NCBI RefSeq assembly: GCF_049116215.1
Contig: NZ_JAGDZB010000001.1
Location: 558,001 to 622,000 of the forward strand
DNA: 64,000 nt
Source of the DNA: Shimia sp049116215
GTDB taxonomy: Bacteria > Pseudomonadota > Alphaproteobacteria > Rhodobacterales > Rhodobacteraceae
Reading direction: 5' to 3'
Each line of letters begins with the position of its first letter. Positions within the stretch are counted from its first letter, which is position 1. Position numbers and translations under genes: made by a program. Below the pieces are notes generated by a model, which saw only the letters and a program-made list of their open reading frames with translations, was not told the origin of the DNA and ran no database searches. This document shows positions 16,860 through 26,296 of the stretch, in pieces.

Positions 16860-18970
16860 CGGCTAAACTCCGATCCTTGCGTGCCGAGAAGAAACCGCGC
16901 CGGATCGCGTTTGATCCGGGCCACCAACCGGTCGAGATTGCCAACCAGATAGCGGGATTCCTCCACAAATTTAACAGTTTGCGGCAGACCCAGCCGCAGG
17001 AATTCCGACACCTGCCGCTCATTGCGCTGCACGATGCCATTCACAGTACCCAGCAAATCAGACGCGGATTGCGAGGCGGCCAGCACCTCATCCGACGCCT
17101 TACTGATGTCATCGGAAACGCCTGTGACGGTGCCAGAAACAGCTGCCACCGCGCCGCTGATGTCGGTCATAATCTGATCCACATCCTCATCGAGGATCTG
17201 GTTCACCCCACTAAAGGTGTCGCCCGCTGTGGCCAGTGTGGCGTCGGCGGTTTCCATCGCCTGATAGATTGCCTCCAAGGTACGGTTGGAGCGCTCAAAC
17301 GTATCGATGGCCGTCGTCAACGCGTCACTGGCCTGTGGCGACAACGTCGCCAATTGGCCGGTCGCATCCACCGCCAATGTGTCGATGCTGGCAATCATGG
17401 TGTTGGCGGCCTGCGCGGCTTCAGAGATGTTTTCCACCACCTCTGGCAGGCGCTCGTCCACGGTCACGCGGATGGCATCCAAGGCGCTGCGCGCGCTGGC
17501 GGCGGCTTCACGGGCATCTTCGACCATGTCCGTTGCACCGCCACGCACCAGCGTGTTCACCGCATCCGCCGTGTCATCTAGCGAGCGCAGCATTTCGTCC
17601 GACAGCTCCAAAGCCTCGTTGAAGTTCGCGAGCGTGCCTCGCGCCTCAACCAACCGCGCCGTGGCGGTTTCCAGCATCACCGCACCTTGATCTGTAATCT
17701 CCGCCACGCCGGTTTCAATCGCCACCAGCGTTTCGTTGGTTTGATCAATCAAGGGCGAAACTTTGGTGGTCGCGATGTCGCGTACCGTGGTCAGCGCCGC
17801 CGTGGCCTCATCCGCCAACGGTTGCAGGTCCGTGTTCATGACGGTGGTCGCCGTATCCGAGGCCACCCGCACCGAGTTGAGCGTGTCTGTCGCCGCGTTG
17901 GTGGCGGTTTCAAAGGCCGATATGGCGGTCTGGGTCTGTTCGACACGGGCCTGTACGCTGGTGCCGACCTCCTCATACCGTGCCATCAAGCTTGATGCAT
18001 CGGTGCCAACCTGCGCGATCTGGGTTTCCATCACCGCCGCCGTGTCCTGCACCTGCTGCACCAAGGCGGGCAGGCGTTCGTCGATCAGAGCCTGCGCCGA
18101 TTGCATCGCGGAAATTGCCGACGGCTCCAGCACCTCCACCACATTCTCCAGCGCCGCTGCCGCATCTGCGCCACGCTGGATGAAGTCTTTGAGGTCTTCT
18201 TTCATCAAGCCATCTGCCGTAGCAAAGGCGCTCTCGGCATTTTCCAGCGTGCCCTTGGTACGCTCGGCGGCTTCCTTGATCGAGCCCAGCGCACCGGTTG
18301 CCTCAACCAAAGTCACTTCTGCGGTATCCGACAAAGCCTCCAGCCGTGTGGTGAAAGCCGCAATTTCGCGTGCCGCGCTGCCGACATCTTCAGACAATTC
18401 TTCGAACTCGGCCAAAGTGCGATCCAACCGGCCTGAGGCGCTGGCCAAATTGCCCAACAGCTCATTCACCGCAGCGGTGTTTTCTTCGCTGACCACACCT
18501 TGCAGGTTTTCCAGAAGGCCAATCGCCTTTTCCATCAACTGCGGCGCGCCTTCGACCACAGATTGCAGCGCGCTCTTTTCTGTGGTGATTTCGCCATATT
18601 GCGGCAAGGCCGCCGCCTCAAGTGTGCCACCAGAAAGCGCCACAAAGCTCACGCCGGTCACGCCCTGTCCCTGCAGTTTGGCAATTGTATCGGTTTTTAC
18701 CGGCGTATCAGCCCCCACCTCGATGCGCACCCGCACCAGCGAGGGGTTCTCCTCATCCAGCTCCAGCATCACAACCTGCCCCACCGGCAGGCCGTTGTAG
18801 CGCACACTGCCCGCCATCCCGAGACCGCCGACGTTCTCAAACAGCACGTCGTAATAGGCGTATTGCTTTTCCAGATCGATCTTGGCGAGCCAGAGCACAA
18901 ACAGGAACGAGCCGATCAGGCCGACCAGCGCGAACACCCCAATCAGGAGGTAGTTTGCCCGTGTCTCCAT
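16856..18970 (-). CDS. Long MCE (MlaD-like) protein of an ABC lipid transporter
   Basis: 704 aa, far longer than E. coli MlaD (about 180). One N-terminal membrane helix (about 7-29) is followed by a single MCE domain (about 38-115: YYDVLFENVGGLGMAGSVRYNGLPVGQV, then GQGVTGVSFVALSGG). The remaining 580 residues are rich in Ala, Thr, Glu and Asp with heptad-like spacing, indicating a long helical or coiled-coil periplasmic extension that could span the periplasm. Substrate is probably a glycerophospholipid or another hydrophobic compound. Lies between the ATPase and lipoprotein genes. Confidence 0.9.
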   Translation of the reverse strand: METRANYLLIGVFALVGLIGSFLFVLWLAKIDLEKQYAYYDVLFENVGGLGMAGSVRYNGLPVGQVVMLELDEENPSLVRVRIEVGADTPVKTDTIAKLQGQGVTGVSFVALSGGTLEAAALPQYGEITTEKSALQSVVEGAPQLMEKAIGLLENLQGVVSEENTAAVNELLGNLASASGRLDRTLAEFEELSEDVGSAAREIAAFTTRLEALSDTAEVTLVEATGALGSIKEAAERTKGTLENAESAFATADGLMKEDLKDFIQRGADAAAALENVVEVLEPSAISAMQSAQALIDERLPALVQQVQDTAAVMETQIAQVGTDASSLMARYEEVGTSVQARVEQTQTAISAFETATNAATDTLNSVRVASDTATTVMNTDLQPLADEATAALTTVRDIATTKVSPLIDQTNETLVAIETGVAEITDQGAVMLETATARLVEARGTLANFNEALELSDEMLRSLDDTADAVNTLVRGGATDMVEDAREAAASARSALDAIRVTVDERLPEVVENISEAAQAANTMIASIDTLAVDATGQLATLSPQASDALTTAIDTFERSNRTLEAIYQAMETADATLATAGDTFSGVNQILDEDVDQIMTDISGAVAAVSGTVTGVSDDISKASDEVLAASQSASDLLGTVNGIVQRNERQVSEFLRLGLPQTVKFVEESRYLVGNLDRLVARIKRDPARFLLGTQGSEFSR

Positions 18971-18973
18971 GCC

Positions 18974-19777
18974 TTAAGTGCCCCCAGTCCCGTTGCCCGT
19001 GCCTTTGACCTGCGCGGCCCGCGCACGTGGGCCGGTGAAATACTCCTGCACCCACGGATGGTCGACATCCGTCATTGTTTCTATTGGACCTTCTACCAGA
19101 ACACGCTTCTCGGCAAGCACCGCAATGCGATCACAAATCGCATAGAGGCTGTCCAGATCATGGGTGACCATAAAGACGGTGATGCCCAGACTGCGCTGCA
19201 ACTCGCCAATCAGGTCGTCATAGGCCGCCGCCCCGACGGGATCGAGACCCGCCGTCGGCTCATCCAAAAACACAATCTGCGGGTCGAGTGCCAAGGCGCG
19301 TGCGAGAGCCGCCCGTTTGCGCATCCCACCCGACAACTCGCTGGGCAATTTGTCACAAGCCAACTGCGGCAGGCCCACCAGACCGATCTTGAGCGCACCT
19401 AGTTCCTTCATCAAGTTGGTCGACAGCTTCAGATGCTCGCGCATCGGTGCCATCACGTTCTGCAAAACCGTGAGCGAGGAGAACAACGCCCCGTCCTGAA
19501 AGGCCACGCCCCAGCGGGTTTCAACCTTGCGCCGTTCCTCCTCAGGCGCGGTGAGCACATTGGTGCCCAGCACCTCAATTGTGCCCGCCGCCGGTTTGTT
19601 CAGGCCCACAATGGTGCGCAAAAGCACCGATTTGCCGGTCCCGGACCCGCCTACGATGCCCAGTACTTCGCCGCGCCAGACATCCAGATCGAGATTGTCA
19701 TGCACCACTTGTGGCCCAAACTGATTGCGCAGCCCGCGGACCTTGATGATGGCGTCACGCTCTGGGGTATCACTCAT
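18974..19777 (-). CDS. MCE-system ABC ATPase (MlaF-like)
   Basis: 267 aa. Walker A GGSGTGKS (43-50), signature LSGGMRKRAALARAL, Walker B IVFLDEPTAGLDPVG and the switch MVTHDL are all intact. MlaF-type ATPases drive the MlaE permease. The frame is open to 19915 inside the permease gene, but ATG 19777 begins right after the permease stop and gives the standard length. Followed three bases later by the MCE gene. Confidence 0.94.
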   Translation of the reverse strand: MSDTPERDAIIKVRGLRNQFGPQVVHDNLDLDVWRGEVLGIVGGSGTGKSVLLRTIVGLNKPAAGTIEVLGTNVLTAPEEERRKVETRWGVAFQDGALFSSLTVLQNVMAPMREHLKLSTNLMKELGALKIGLVGLPQLACDKLPSELSGGMRKRAALARALALDPQIVFLDEPTAGLDPVGAAAYDDLIGELQRSLGITVFMVTHDLDSLYAICDRIAVLAEKRVLVEGPIETMTDVDHPWVQEYFTGPRARAAQVKGTGNGTGGT

Positions 19778-19779
19778 GT

Positions 19780-20910
19780 TCACACCCCCAACTGCGCAAA
19801 AAAGATCGAGAACAGCGCATCCAGCGCAATCACAAGAAAGATACCCTGCACCACACTGGAAGTTGTGCGTTGGCCCACGCTGGTGGAACTGCCTTTCACC
19901 TGGAAGGCTTGCCAACAGGCCACCACACCAATCACCAGCGCAAAGAACGGCGCTTTGACCATGCCGACCAGCAGGTGTTTGACCGCGATGTTGTCATGCA
20001 GGCGGGTGAGGAACATGCCCGGGTTCACATCCAGACTGACCCAGCTCATCAGCGCGCCTCCAAAGAGGCCAAACAGGTTGGCAACGAAGCCCAAAAGCGG
20101 CAACATAATCAACAGCGCCAGCACCCGTGGCACCACCAGCACCCGCACCGGATCAAGGCCCAAGGTTTGCATGGCGTCGATTTCTTGCTGCACCTTCATC
20201 GAACCAACAGAGGCAGTGAAAGCCGAGCCAGAGCGCCCGGCGACGATGATCGCGGTCAGCAGGATACCAAGCTCCCGTAGCACCGAAATGCCAATCAGTT
20301 CGACCACAAAGACCTCTGCGCCAAACTGCTGCAACTGACTTGCGCCCTGAAAGCCCAGCACCACGCCGATCAGAAAGCCCATCAGCGCCACAATCGGCAC
20401 CGCGTTTAAGCCGACGTCTTGCATATGCGTGACCAAACTGGCCCAGCGGACTTTGTGCGGACGCACTACCACATCCGCCAACCCTGCCAGTGTTTGTCCG
20501 AGAAAACTTACCAGTGACAGCGCGTCGCCCCATCCGGACACCAGCTTGCGGCCAATATCGGCCACCCATTGCCAGCGTCCGTGTTCCGGCAGCTCATGGG
20601 GGGTCTCTTCCGGTGTGGCGGTGGCCACGGTCTCGATCAATGCAAGATGATCCGCAGCACCAGTGATCTGCACTTCGGCGCCCTGTGCCTGCAATCGCGT
20701 GCGAAGTTGAGAGACCAGCCACGCGCCCCCTGTGTCAAATGCAGTGAGCGCGGAGAGGTCTATGTCGACGTGCGTCTCAGTTGGCGCAGCCTGTGCAAAA
20801 GGCACTTCCATGTCGGCGAGAAACTCGGTTAGCAAAGCGCCGGACAGACGGACTATGCCACGTCCGTCGTGAGCCGCGACCTGCAGGTCTGGCGCCGCCA
20901 AAGCGCTCAT
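19780..20910 (-). CDS. STAS-MlaE fusion permease of an MCE lipid transporter
   Basis: 376 aa. Residues 1 to about 110 form a STAS domain (LTAFDTGGAWLVSQLRTRL), which is a separate protein (MlaB) in E. coli; the rest is a MlaE permease with VGLNAVPIVALMGFLIGVVLGFQGA, GRSGSAFTASVGSMKVQQEIDA and several membrane helices. First gene of the permease-ATPase-MCE-lipoprotein operon. No MlaC-like periplasmic shuttle is encoded here. Confidence 0.93.
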   Translation of the reverse strand: MSALAAPDLQVAAHDGRGIVRLSGALLTEFLADMEVPFAQAAPTETHVDIDLSALTAFDTGGAWLVSQLRTRLQAQGAEVQITGAADHLALIETVATATPEETPHELPEHGRWQWVADIGRKLVSGWGDALSLVSFLGQTLAGLADVVVRPHKVRWASLVTHMQDVGLNAVPIVALMGFLIGVVLGFQGASQLQQFGAEVFVVELIGISVLRELGILLTAIIVAGRSGSAFTASVGSMKVQQEIDAMQTLGLDPVRVLVVPRVLALLIMLPLLGFVANLFGLFGGALMSWVSLDVNPGMFLTRLHDNIAVKHLLVGMVKAPFFALVIGVVACWQAFQVKGSSTSVGQRTTSSVVQGIFLVIALDALFSIFFAQLGV

Positions 20911-20997
20911 GCGCTGCGTGCTCCGTCGTCCGAAATATCCGCCAAACCTCGGATCATCCTGCCCTAATTCTGTTGCCTCAAACCGTTTCGTAAAAGC

Positions 20998-21786
20998 CTA
21001 GCCTAGCGCCACTTGCCGCTCAAGCTCTGCCACCTCCGGGCGCTCCAGCCGCGTGAGTGCCTGCATCACCAACCGCTGCGCCCGCGCGCCAGGCCAATCA
21101 GATGGCAAAACCGCATCCTGAACCGCGCCGTGTCGCAGCCGCAACCGCCGCCAGTGGTGCAAGATCACCAGGCGCAACGCGGTGCGGTCCAGCGTGCCGT
21201 CCGGTGTGCTATGCGCAAGCACAAGCCCGACCGCCGCAGACAACGCACTATATTCGGCCGCCAATTCAGGGGGCGCCAAAGCGCTCACAGCCCAATCCGG
21301 CACACGTTCAGGTTTGAACTTACTCAGCAACACGTCTTCACTCGGACGCACGGTCCCGGCGCCCAGCGCACTGCGTGCTGACAAAGAAACCGCATGGGGC
21401 GGCAAAAGCTCCAGAAACTCAGCCGCCGTCAGATTCGGACCGCCAACCGCCAACCACACCGCCTCCGCCGTATCCGCCGTGCCATAAATCTGCCCGCGCA
21501 CCGCTTCGGTCTCGGCCCAGCCTTTGGCCGTCAATTGATGGGCCGACAGCCGTCCGCGTTTCTCCGAGGTAATCCAACCATCGCGTCGCAACCGATGTAC
21601 CGCCACCCGCAACGCCTGATTATTGATCCCAAGCCGATTGACCAAAGCATCCAGCACAGGCCCGGACAGCCACGCCTCCTCACTTTGCAACAGGTCGCCC
21701 AATATGGTGACCACAACCGACCAGACCTTGAGTGGGCCACAACCAGCGACAACATTGATATCTTCTTGCAGATCAACAGTTTGCAT
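20998..21786 (-). CDS. PaaX-like transcriptional regulator
   Basis: 262 aa. The N-terminal winged helix (WSVVVTILGDLL, then LGINNQALRVAVHRLRRDGWI) and the C-terminal helical domain resemble PaaX, a repressor that senses phenylacetyl-CoA. Here it is divergent from an acyl-CoA carboxylase operon across 134 bp, so its effector is more likely the CoA ester degraded by that operon. Inference from position only. Confidence 0.86.
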   Translation of the reverse strand: MQTVDLQEDINVVAGCGPLKVWSVVVTILGDLLQSEEAWLSGPVLDALVNRLGINNQALRVAVHRLRRDGWITSEKRGRLSAHQLTAKGWAETEAVRGQIYGTADTAEAVWLAVGGPNLTAAEFLELLPPHAVSLSARSALGAGTVRPSEDVLLSKFKPERVPDWAVSALAPPELAAEYSALSAAVGLVLAHSTPDGTLDRTALRLVILHHWRRLRLRHGAVQDAVLPSDWPGARAQRLVMQALTRLERPEVAELERQVALG

Positions 21787-21920
21787 GGGCCAATCTTACC
21801 CCTGTCCGGCCGCAACAACAAGCTTGAGCCGCAGCGTCACGTCCACGCTGTCTTGAAGCGCCCGCGCGCCCGGCTCACAGTGGTCTCAAAATTCGGGACC
21901 GCTCAGGAGGAGGAGCCCCC

Positions 21921-23540
21921 ATGTCGTTTGAGACCCAAATCACGCCCAACGCGCCTGCGTTTGGTGAAAACCGCGATGCCATGCTGACCGCTGTGGCGGA
22001 ACTGCGTGCGTTCGAAAACCGGACGGCGGAGAAATCCGAACAACGCCGAGAGCGCTTTGCGGCACGTGGTCAGATCACCCCACGCGAGCGTCTCGCCCGC
22101 CTACTGGATCCCGGCTTACCGTTCCTGCGCCTGCACAGCCTTGCGGGGTATTTGCAAGACAGCGATGACCCTGAAAAGTCCCTGCCGGGCAGCACGTTCC
22201 TGATGGGAATTGGCTTTGTATCTGGCGTGCGCTGCATGATTTTGGTGGATGACAGCGGCATCAACGCCGGTGCGCTCTCGCCAATGTCGTTGCAAGCCAT
22301 GCTGTCCGCGCAAGAGATTGCCTTGCGTCAGAAGCTGCCGTTTGTGCATTTGGTGGAAAGCGCGGGCGCCAACCTGATGAACTACCGCGTCGAAGACTGG
22401 GCTTTGGGCGGCGGTGTGTTCCGCAATCTCGCGCGTCTCTCGGCGGCCGGTTTGCCCACTATTGCGGTTTTGCACGGCCCCTCCACTGCGGGCGGCGCCT
22501 ACATGCCCGGCCTCTCCGACTACGTGATTGGCGTGAAGAAAAACGGCATGGCGGCGCTTGCAGGGGCGGCTTTGGTGAACGCGGCAACCGGTGAGATTTC
22601 CAAAGATGCCGATCTTGGCGGCGCGGAAATGCACGCGACCACCTCCGGTCTGGTGGAATACCTTGCCGAAGACGATGTGCACGCCATCGCACTGGCCCGC
22701 CGGGTCATGGCGCGGCTGGACTGGAACTGTGACATGGCCAAGCCAGAGGAGCGCAACTTTGACGAACCGCGTTTTGACGTGGATGAAATCGCAGGCGTGG
22801 TGCCCGCTGACTGGTCCACGCCCTATGACGCGCGCGAGTTGATCGCCCGCCTTGTCGACGGCTCCGACTTTGACGAATTCAAACCGGATTTTGGCCCCGC
22901 AACCCTCTGTATTCAGGCGCAAATCCACGGCCACACTGTTGGCATCCTTGCCAACAATGGCCCCATCGATCCGGCAGGCGCCAACAAGGCCACACATTTC
23001 ATTCAGGCCTGCGATCAGGCTGGCACACCGCTTGTGTTTCTCAACAACACCACCGGCTACATGGTCGGCACCGCTTATGAACAGGCCGGGATGATCAAAC
23101 ACGGCTCGAAGATGATTCAGGCCGTGTCCAACGCCCGTGTGCCCAAAATCACGCTCTACTGCGGCGCTAGCTTTGGCGCAGGCAACTACGGCATGTGCGG
23201 CATCGCTTACCAACCGGATTTCCTGTTTGCCTGGCCGACCTCCCGCTCTGGCGTCATGGGCGGCGCGCAAGCCGCAAAAACCATGAGCCAGGTCGCCCGC
23301 GCTGGCGCCGCCCGCAAAGGCGTCGACGTGGATGAGGCCCGCATGGCCAAACAAGAAGCCGCCATTCAAGGCCTGTTTGATGCGCAGAGTTCGCCGTTCT
23401 TCACCTCCGGCAAAGTGCTCGACCATGGCGTGATCGATCCGCGCGACAGCCGCAAGGTGATTGCTTTCTGCCTTGGCACAGTGGCTGAGGCCCGTCGTCG
23501 CGATCTCAACTCCAACAGCTTTGGCGTGGCGAGGATGTGA
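21921..23540 (+). CDS. Acyl-CoA carboxylase carboxyltransferase (beta) subunit
   Basis: 539 aa. Crotonase-fold carboxyltransferase with FVHLVESAGANL, GPSTAGGAYMPGLSDYVIGV in the N-half and NNTTGYMVGTAYEQAGMIKHGSK plus TLYCGASFGAGNYGMCG in the C-half, the pattern of methylcrotonyl-, geranyl- and propionyl-CoA carboxylases. It transfers carboxyl from carboxybiotin to an acyl-CoA. First gene of the operon; the biotin subunit follows after 2 bp. ATG 21921 has a strong AGGAGGAGG. Substrate cannot be decided; a methylcrotonyl/geranyl-type enzyme is closest by motif. Confidence 0.92.
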   Translation: MSFETQITPNAPAFGENRDAMLTAVAELRAFENRTAEKSEQRRERFAARGQITPRERLARLLDPGLPFLRLHSLAGYLQDSDDPEKSLPGSTFLMGIGFVSGVRCMILVDDSGINAGALSPMSLQAMLSAQEIALRQKLPFVHLVESAGANLMNYRVEDWALGGGVFRNLARLSAAGLPTIAVLHGPSTAGGAYMPGLSDYVIGVKKNGMAALAGAALVNAATGEISKDADLGGAEMHATTSGLVEYLAEDDVHAIALARRVMARLDWNCDMAKPEERNFDEPRFDVDEIAGVVPADWSTPYDARELIARLVDGSDFDEFKPDFGPATLCIQAQIHGHTVGILANNGPIDPAGANKATHFIQACDQAGTPLVFLNNTTGYMVGTAYEQAGMIKHGSKMIQAVSNARVPKITLYCGASFGAGNYGMCGIAYQPDFLFAWPTSRSGVMGGAQAAKTMSQVARAGAARKGVDVDEARMAKQEAAIQGLFDAQSSPFFTSGKVLDHGVIDPRDSRKVIAFCLGTVAEARRRDLNSNSFGVARM

Positions 23541-23542
23541 TC

Positions 23543-25498
23543 ATGAGCACGTTTGACACCCTTCTGATTGCCAATCGTGGTGAAATCGCCTGTCGCATCA
23601 TCCGCACCGCTCGCGACCGCGGTCTGCGCACGGTCGCGGTGTACTCAGATGCCGACGCAAATGCGCTGCACGTGTCCATGGCAGATGAGGCGCACCACAT
23701 CGGCCCCGCTCCGGCGGCAGACAGCTACCTCAACATCGACGCCATTTTGGCCGCCGCCAAAGCCTCTGGTGCCATGGCAATCCACCCTGGTTATGGCTTC
23801 CTTTCTGAGAACGCTAACTTCGCCCGGGCGGTTGCTGAGGCAGGCCTTATCTTCGTTGGCCCTTCACCAGAGGCCATCGAGATCATGGGCGACAAGGCCA
23901 TTGCCAAAGCGCATATGCTTCGAGCTGGTTTGCCCTGCGTGCCCGGCTATCAAGGCGATGACCAAGCTGATGCGACATTGTTGGCTCGCGCACGCGACAT
24001 CGGCGTGCCTCTCATGGTCAAAGCCGCAGCGGGTGGTGGCGGCAAAGGTATGCGGCTGGTCACGGACTTGGACAACCTGCCCGAGGCGCTCACCTTGGCC
24101 CGCGCTGAAGCCAGCGCGGCCTTTGGCAAGGACACCCTGATCTTCGAACGCGCCGTGCAAAACGCCCGCCACATTGAAATTCAGGTCTTTGCGGATCACG
24201 ACGGCCAAACGATTGCATTGGGCGAACGAGACTGTTCGGTCCAGCGCCGCCATCAAAAGGTAATTGAAGAAGCCCCCGCTCCGGGCATGACACCATCCCT
24301 ACGCAAGCGTATGGAAAAAGCCGCCATCGCGGCAGCCCAATCGGTGGGATACATCGGCGCGGGCACGGTAGAGTTTCTGCTCGATGGCAATGGCGAAGAT
24401 TTTTACTTCCTTGAGATGAACACCCGCCTTCAGGTCGAGCATCCGGTCACCGAGATGGTCACGGGCCTGGACCTGGTGGCACTTCAATTCGCCGTCGCGC
24501 AGGGCACCCCCCTGCCCGTCTCCCAAGAGGACGTCACGCTCACAGGACATGCTATTGAGGTCCGGCTATATGCCGAAGACCCCGCCAATGGCTTCCTGCC
24601 TTCAATTGGAAAAATCCATAATTTTGAGACAGATAACATCGTCCGTATGGACACCGGTGTGCGCAGTGGGGACCAGGTCTCCCCGCATTATGACCCGATG
24701 CTGGCCAAGCTCATTGCCTATGGGGACACCCGCGATGAAGCGCTGCGCAACCTGACCCAAGCACTGGACAACACAGCGGTATTGGGCGTGACCACAAACA
24801 TTTCGTTTCTGCGGGATCTGCTGGATCATGCCGAGGTGCAAAACGGCACGGCCACCACATCATTTCTGGATGACACCTACCCCAAAGGACCACCGCAAAC
24901 CGCCCTCACACCCCAAACCATCGCACTTGCCGCCGCGCTTTTTCTGCGCAGCGAAAGCGCGGCTGCACAGGCGCAAAGTCTGCTTTCCGACACCACTCTC
25001 GCAGGGTTTTCCAGCGATGGCGGCCTGCCCATTCCGCTGGATCTCTCGCTCGACGAAGACCTCTACAAGCTCGCCGCTTCGGGTGTTGGCACGGATCACA
25101 TCACGGTTTCTGGCGACAGCTGGACCCACACGATCTCAAACAATCTCCGCGTCGATAGTTTGCGTACCACCGCGCATCACGTTCCTGACGGAACGGGTGG
25201 TCTCTACCTTCAAACCGCAGGGCACCACCTGCATGTCACCCGCTCGCAGCCCTGGGCCACAACCGACGCCGCCTCCACCGACGCGCTCACCGCGCCAATG
25301 CCGGGTTTGTTGGTGGCACTCAACGTGGCCGCAGGGGACACCGTCAAAAAGGGTGACACGCTGGCCGTGCTTGAAGCCATGAAAATGCAACATCAATTGA
25401 CCGCCGCCACCGACGGCGTTGTCGCCGCGCTCCACGTTGCGGCGGGACAACAGCTGTCCAAAGGCGCGCTGATCCTGACCATGGAAGACCCAACATGA
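23543..25498 (+). CDS. Acyl-CoA carboxylase biotin carboxylase/BCCP (alpha) subunit
   Basis: 651 aa. Residues 1 to about 445 are biotin carboxylase: LLIANRGEIACRII, the ATP-grasp loop GGGGKGMR, IEEAPAPG and EMNTRLQVEHPVTE. A divergent linker follows, and the C-terminal biotinyl domain contains the attachment lysine in LEAMKMQHQL. Carboxylates biotin with ATP and bicarbonate for its partner subunit. ATG 23543 with GAGGA seven bases upstream is preferred to GTG 23537 that overlaps the previous stop. Overlaps the next gene by 4 bp. Confidence 0.94.
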   Translation: MSTFDTLLIANRGEIACRIIRTARDRGLRTVAVYSDADANALHVSMADEAHHIGPAPAADSYLNIDAILAAAKASGAMAIHPGYGFLSENANFARAVAEAGLIFVGPSPEAIEIMGDKAIAKAHMLRAGLPCVPGYQGDDQADATLLARARDIGVPLMVKAAAGGGGKGMRLVTDLDNLPEALTLARAEASAAFGKDTLIFERAVQNARHIEIQVFADHDGQTIALGERDCSVQRRHQKVIEEAPAPGMTPSLRKRMEKAAIAAAQSVGYIGAGTVEFLLDGNGEDFYFLEMNTRLQVEHPVTEMVTGLDLVALQFAVAQGTPLPVSQEDVTLTGHAIEVRLYAEDPANGFLPSIGKIHNFETDNIVRMDTGVRSGDQVSPHYDPMLAKLIAYGDTRDEALRNLTQALDNTAVLGVTTNISFLRDLLDHAEVQNGTATTSFLDDTYPKGPPQTALTPQTIALAAALFLRSESAAAQAQSLLSDTTLAGFSSDGGLPIPLDLSLDEDLYKLAASGVGTDHITVSGDSWTHTISNNLRVDSLRTTAHHVPDGTGGLYLQTAGHHLHVTRSQPWATTDAASTDALTAPMPGLLVALNVAAGDTVKKGDTLAVLEAMKMQHQLTAATDGVVAALHVAAGQQLSKGALILTMEDPT

Positions 25499-26295
25499 CC
25501 CTCACCCAAGCTGACGATTTTCTCACCGAATCCGAAGTGCTGCATGACGCCCTGTCTGGCTTATCGGATGCAGAGCTGCGAACAGAAACCCAGTTCAAAG
25601 GCTGGACCATCGAAGACGTGTTGGTGCACCTGCATTTTTGGAACACCGGCGCAGATCTCTCTGCCTCCGACGAAGCCGCCTTTATGGCGCGCATGGGCGG
25701 GGCGATGGCCTCGCTCAAGGCCACCGGCTCGCTTCGCAGCTATGAGAATGAAACCATAGCCGAGCGCGGTGTCGACCTACGCGACCTTTGGATCGAGACC
25801 GCGCGCGACATCGCCGCCCGCTGGCGCGACATGGACCCCAAGGCACGCCTGCCCTGGGTCGGCCCGTCGATGTCGGCACGCTCTTCTATGACCGCGCGGC
25901 AAATGGAAACCTGGGCACATGGGTTTGAAGTGTTTGATCTGCTGGGCAAGGTCCGCGCGGACAGCGACCGCATCAAAAACATCGTCATCCTTGGCGTAAA
26001 CACCTTTGGCTGGTCCCATCAAGTGCACAGCCTGCCGGTGCCCGAGGTCATGCCCAAACTCGCCCTGACCGCGCCCTCCGGGGCAACCTGGGAGTTTGGC
26101 GAAGAAGGCGACAACAGCATCACCGGCCCCGCCGCAGATTTTGCCGCCGTCGTCACCCAGACCCGCGCCTTTGCCAACACCGCGCTCACCGCCACGGGTG
26201 AGGTTGCCCAAACCTGGATGGCCAACGCGCAATGTTTTGCAGGTCCGCCAGAAACGCCGCCCGCCCCCGGCAGCCGCCACAAGCAGGAGGCCTGA
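25495..26295 (+). CDS. TIGR03084-family (DinB/maleylpyruvate isomerase-like) protein
   Basis: 266 aa. The N-terminal four-helix DinB-like domain contains GWTIEDVLVHLHFWN, a metal-site segment, and TARQMETWAHGFEVFDLLG; together with a C-terminal SCP2-like part this fits the TIGR03084 family of presumed metal-binding proteins that travel with acyl-CoA carboxylase genes. Relatives use mycothiol or glutathione, but no thiol has been shown for this family to my knowledge. Overlaps the upstream carboxylase by ATGA and is one base from the BKACE gene. Confidence 0.8.
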   Translation: MTLTQADDFLTESEVLHDALSGLSDAELRTETQFKGWTIEDVLVHLHFWNTGADLSASDEAAFMARMGGAMASLKATGSLRSYENETIAERGVDLRDLWIETARDIAARWRDMDPKARLPWVGPSMSARSSMTARQMETWAHGFEVFDLLGKVRADSDRIKNIVILGVNTFGWSHQVHSLPVPEVMPKLALTAPSGATWEFGEEGDNSITGPAADFAAVVTQTRAFANTALTATGEVAQTWMANAQCFAGPPETPPAPGSRHKQEA

Positions 26296-26296
26296 G

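Noticed and set aside
17763..18800. 345-codon plus-strand frame inside the MCE gene
   Set aside because: Ser/Ala-rich antisense of a repetitive helical coding region; no family match.
21882..21900. GGTCTC-N7-GGGACC as a PaaX operator upstream of the carboxylase operon
   Set aside because: One arm position does not match and it lies almost on the ribosome binding site; too weak to list as a feature.
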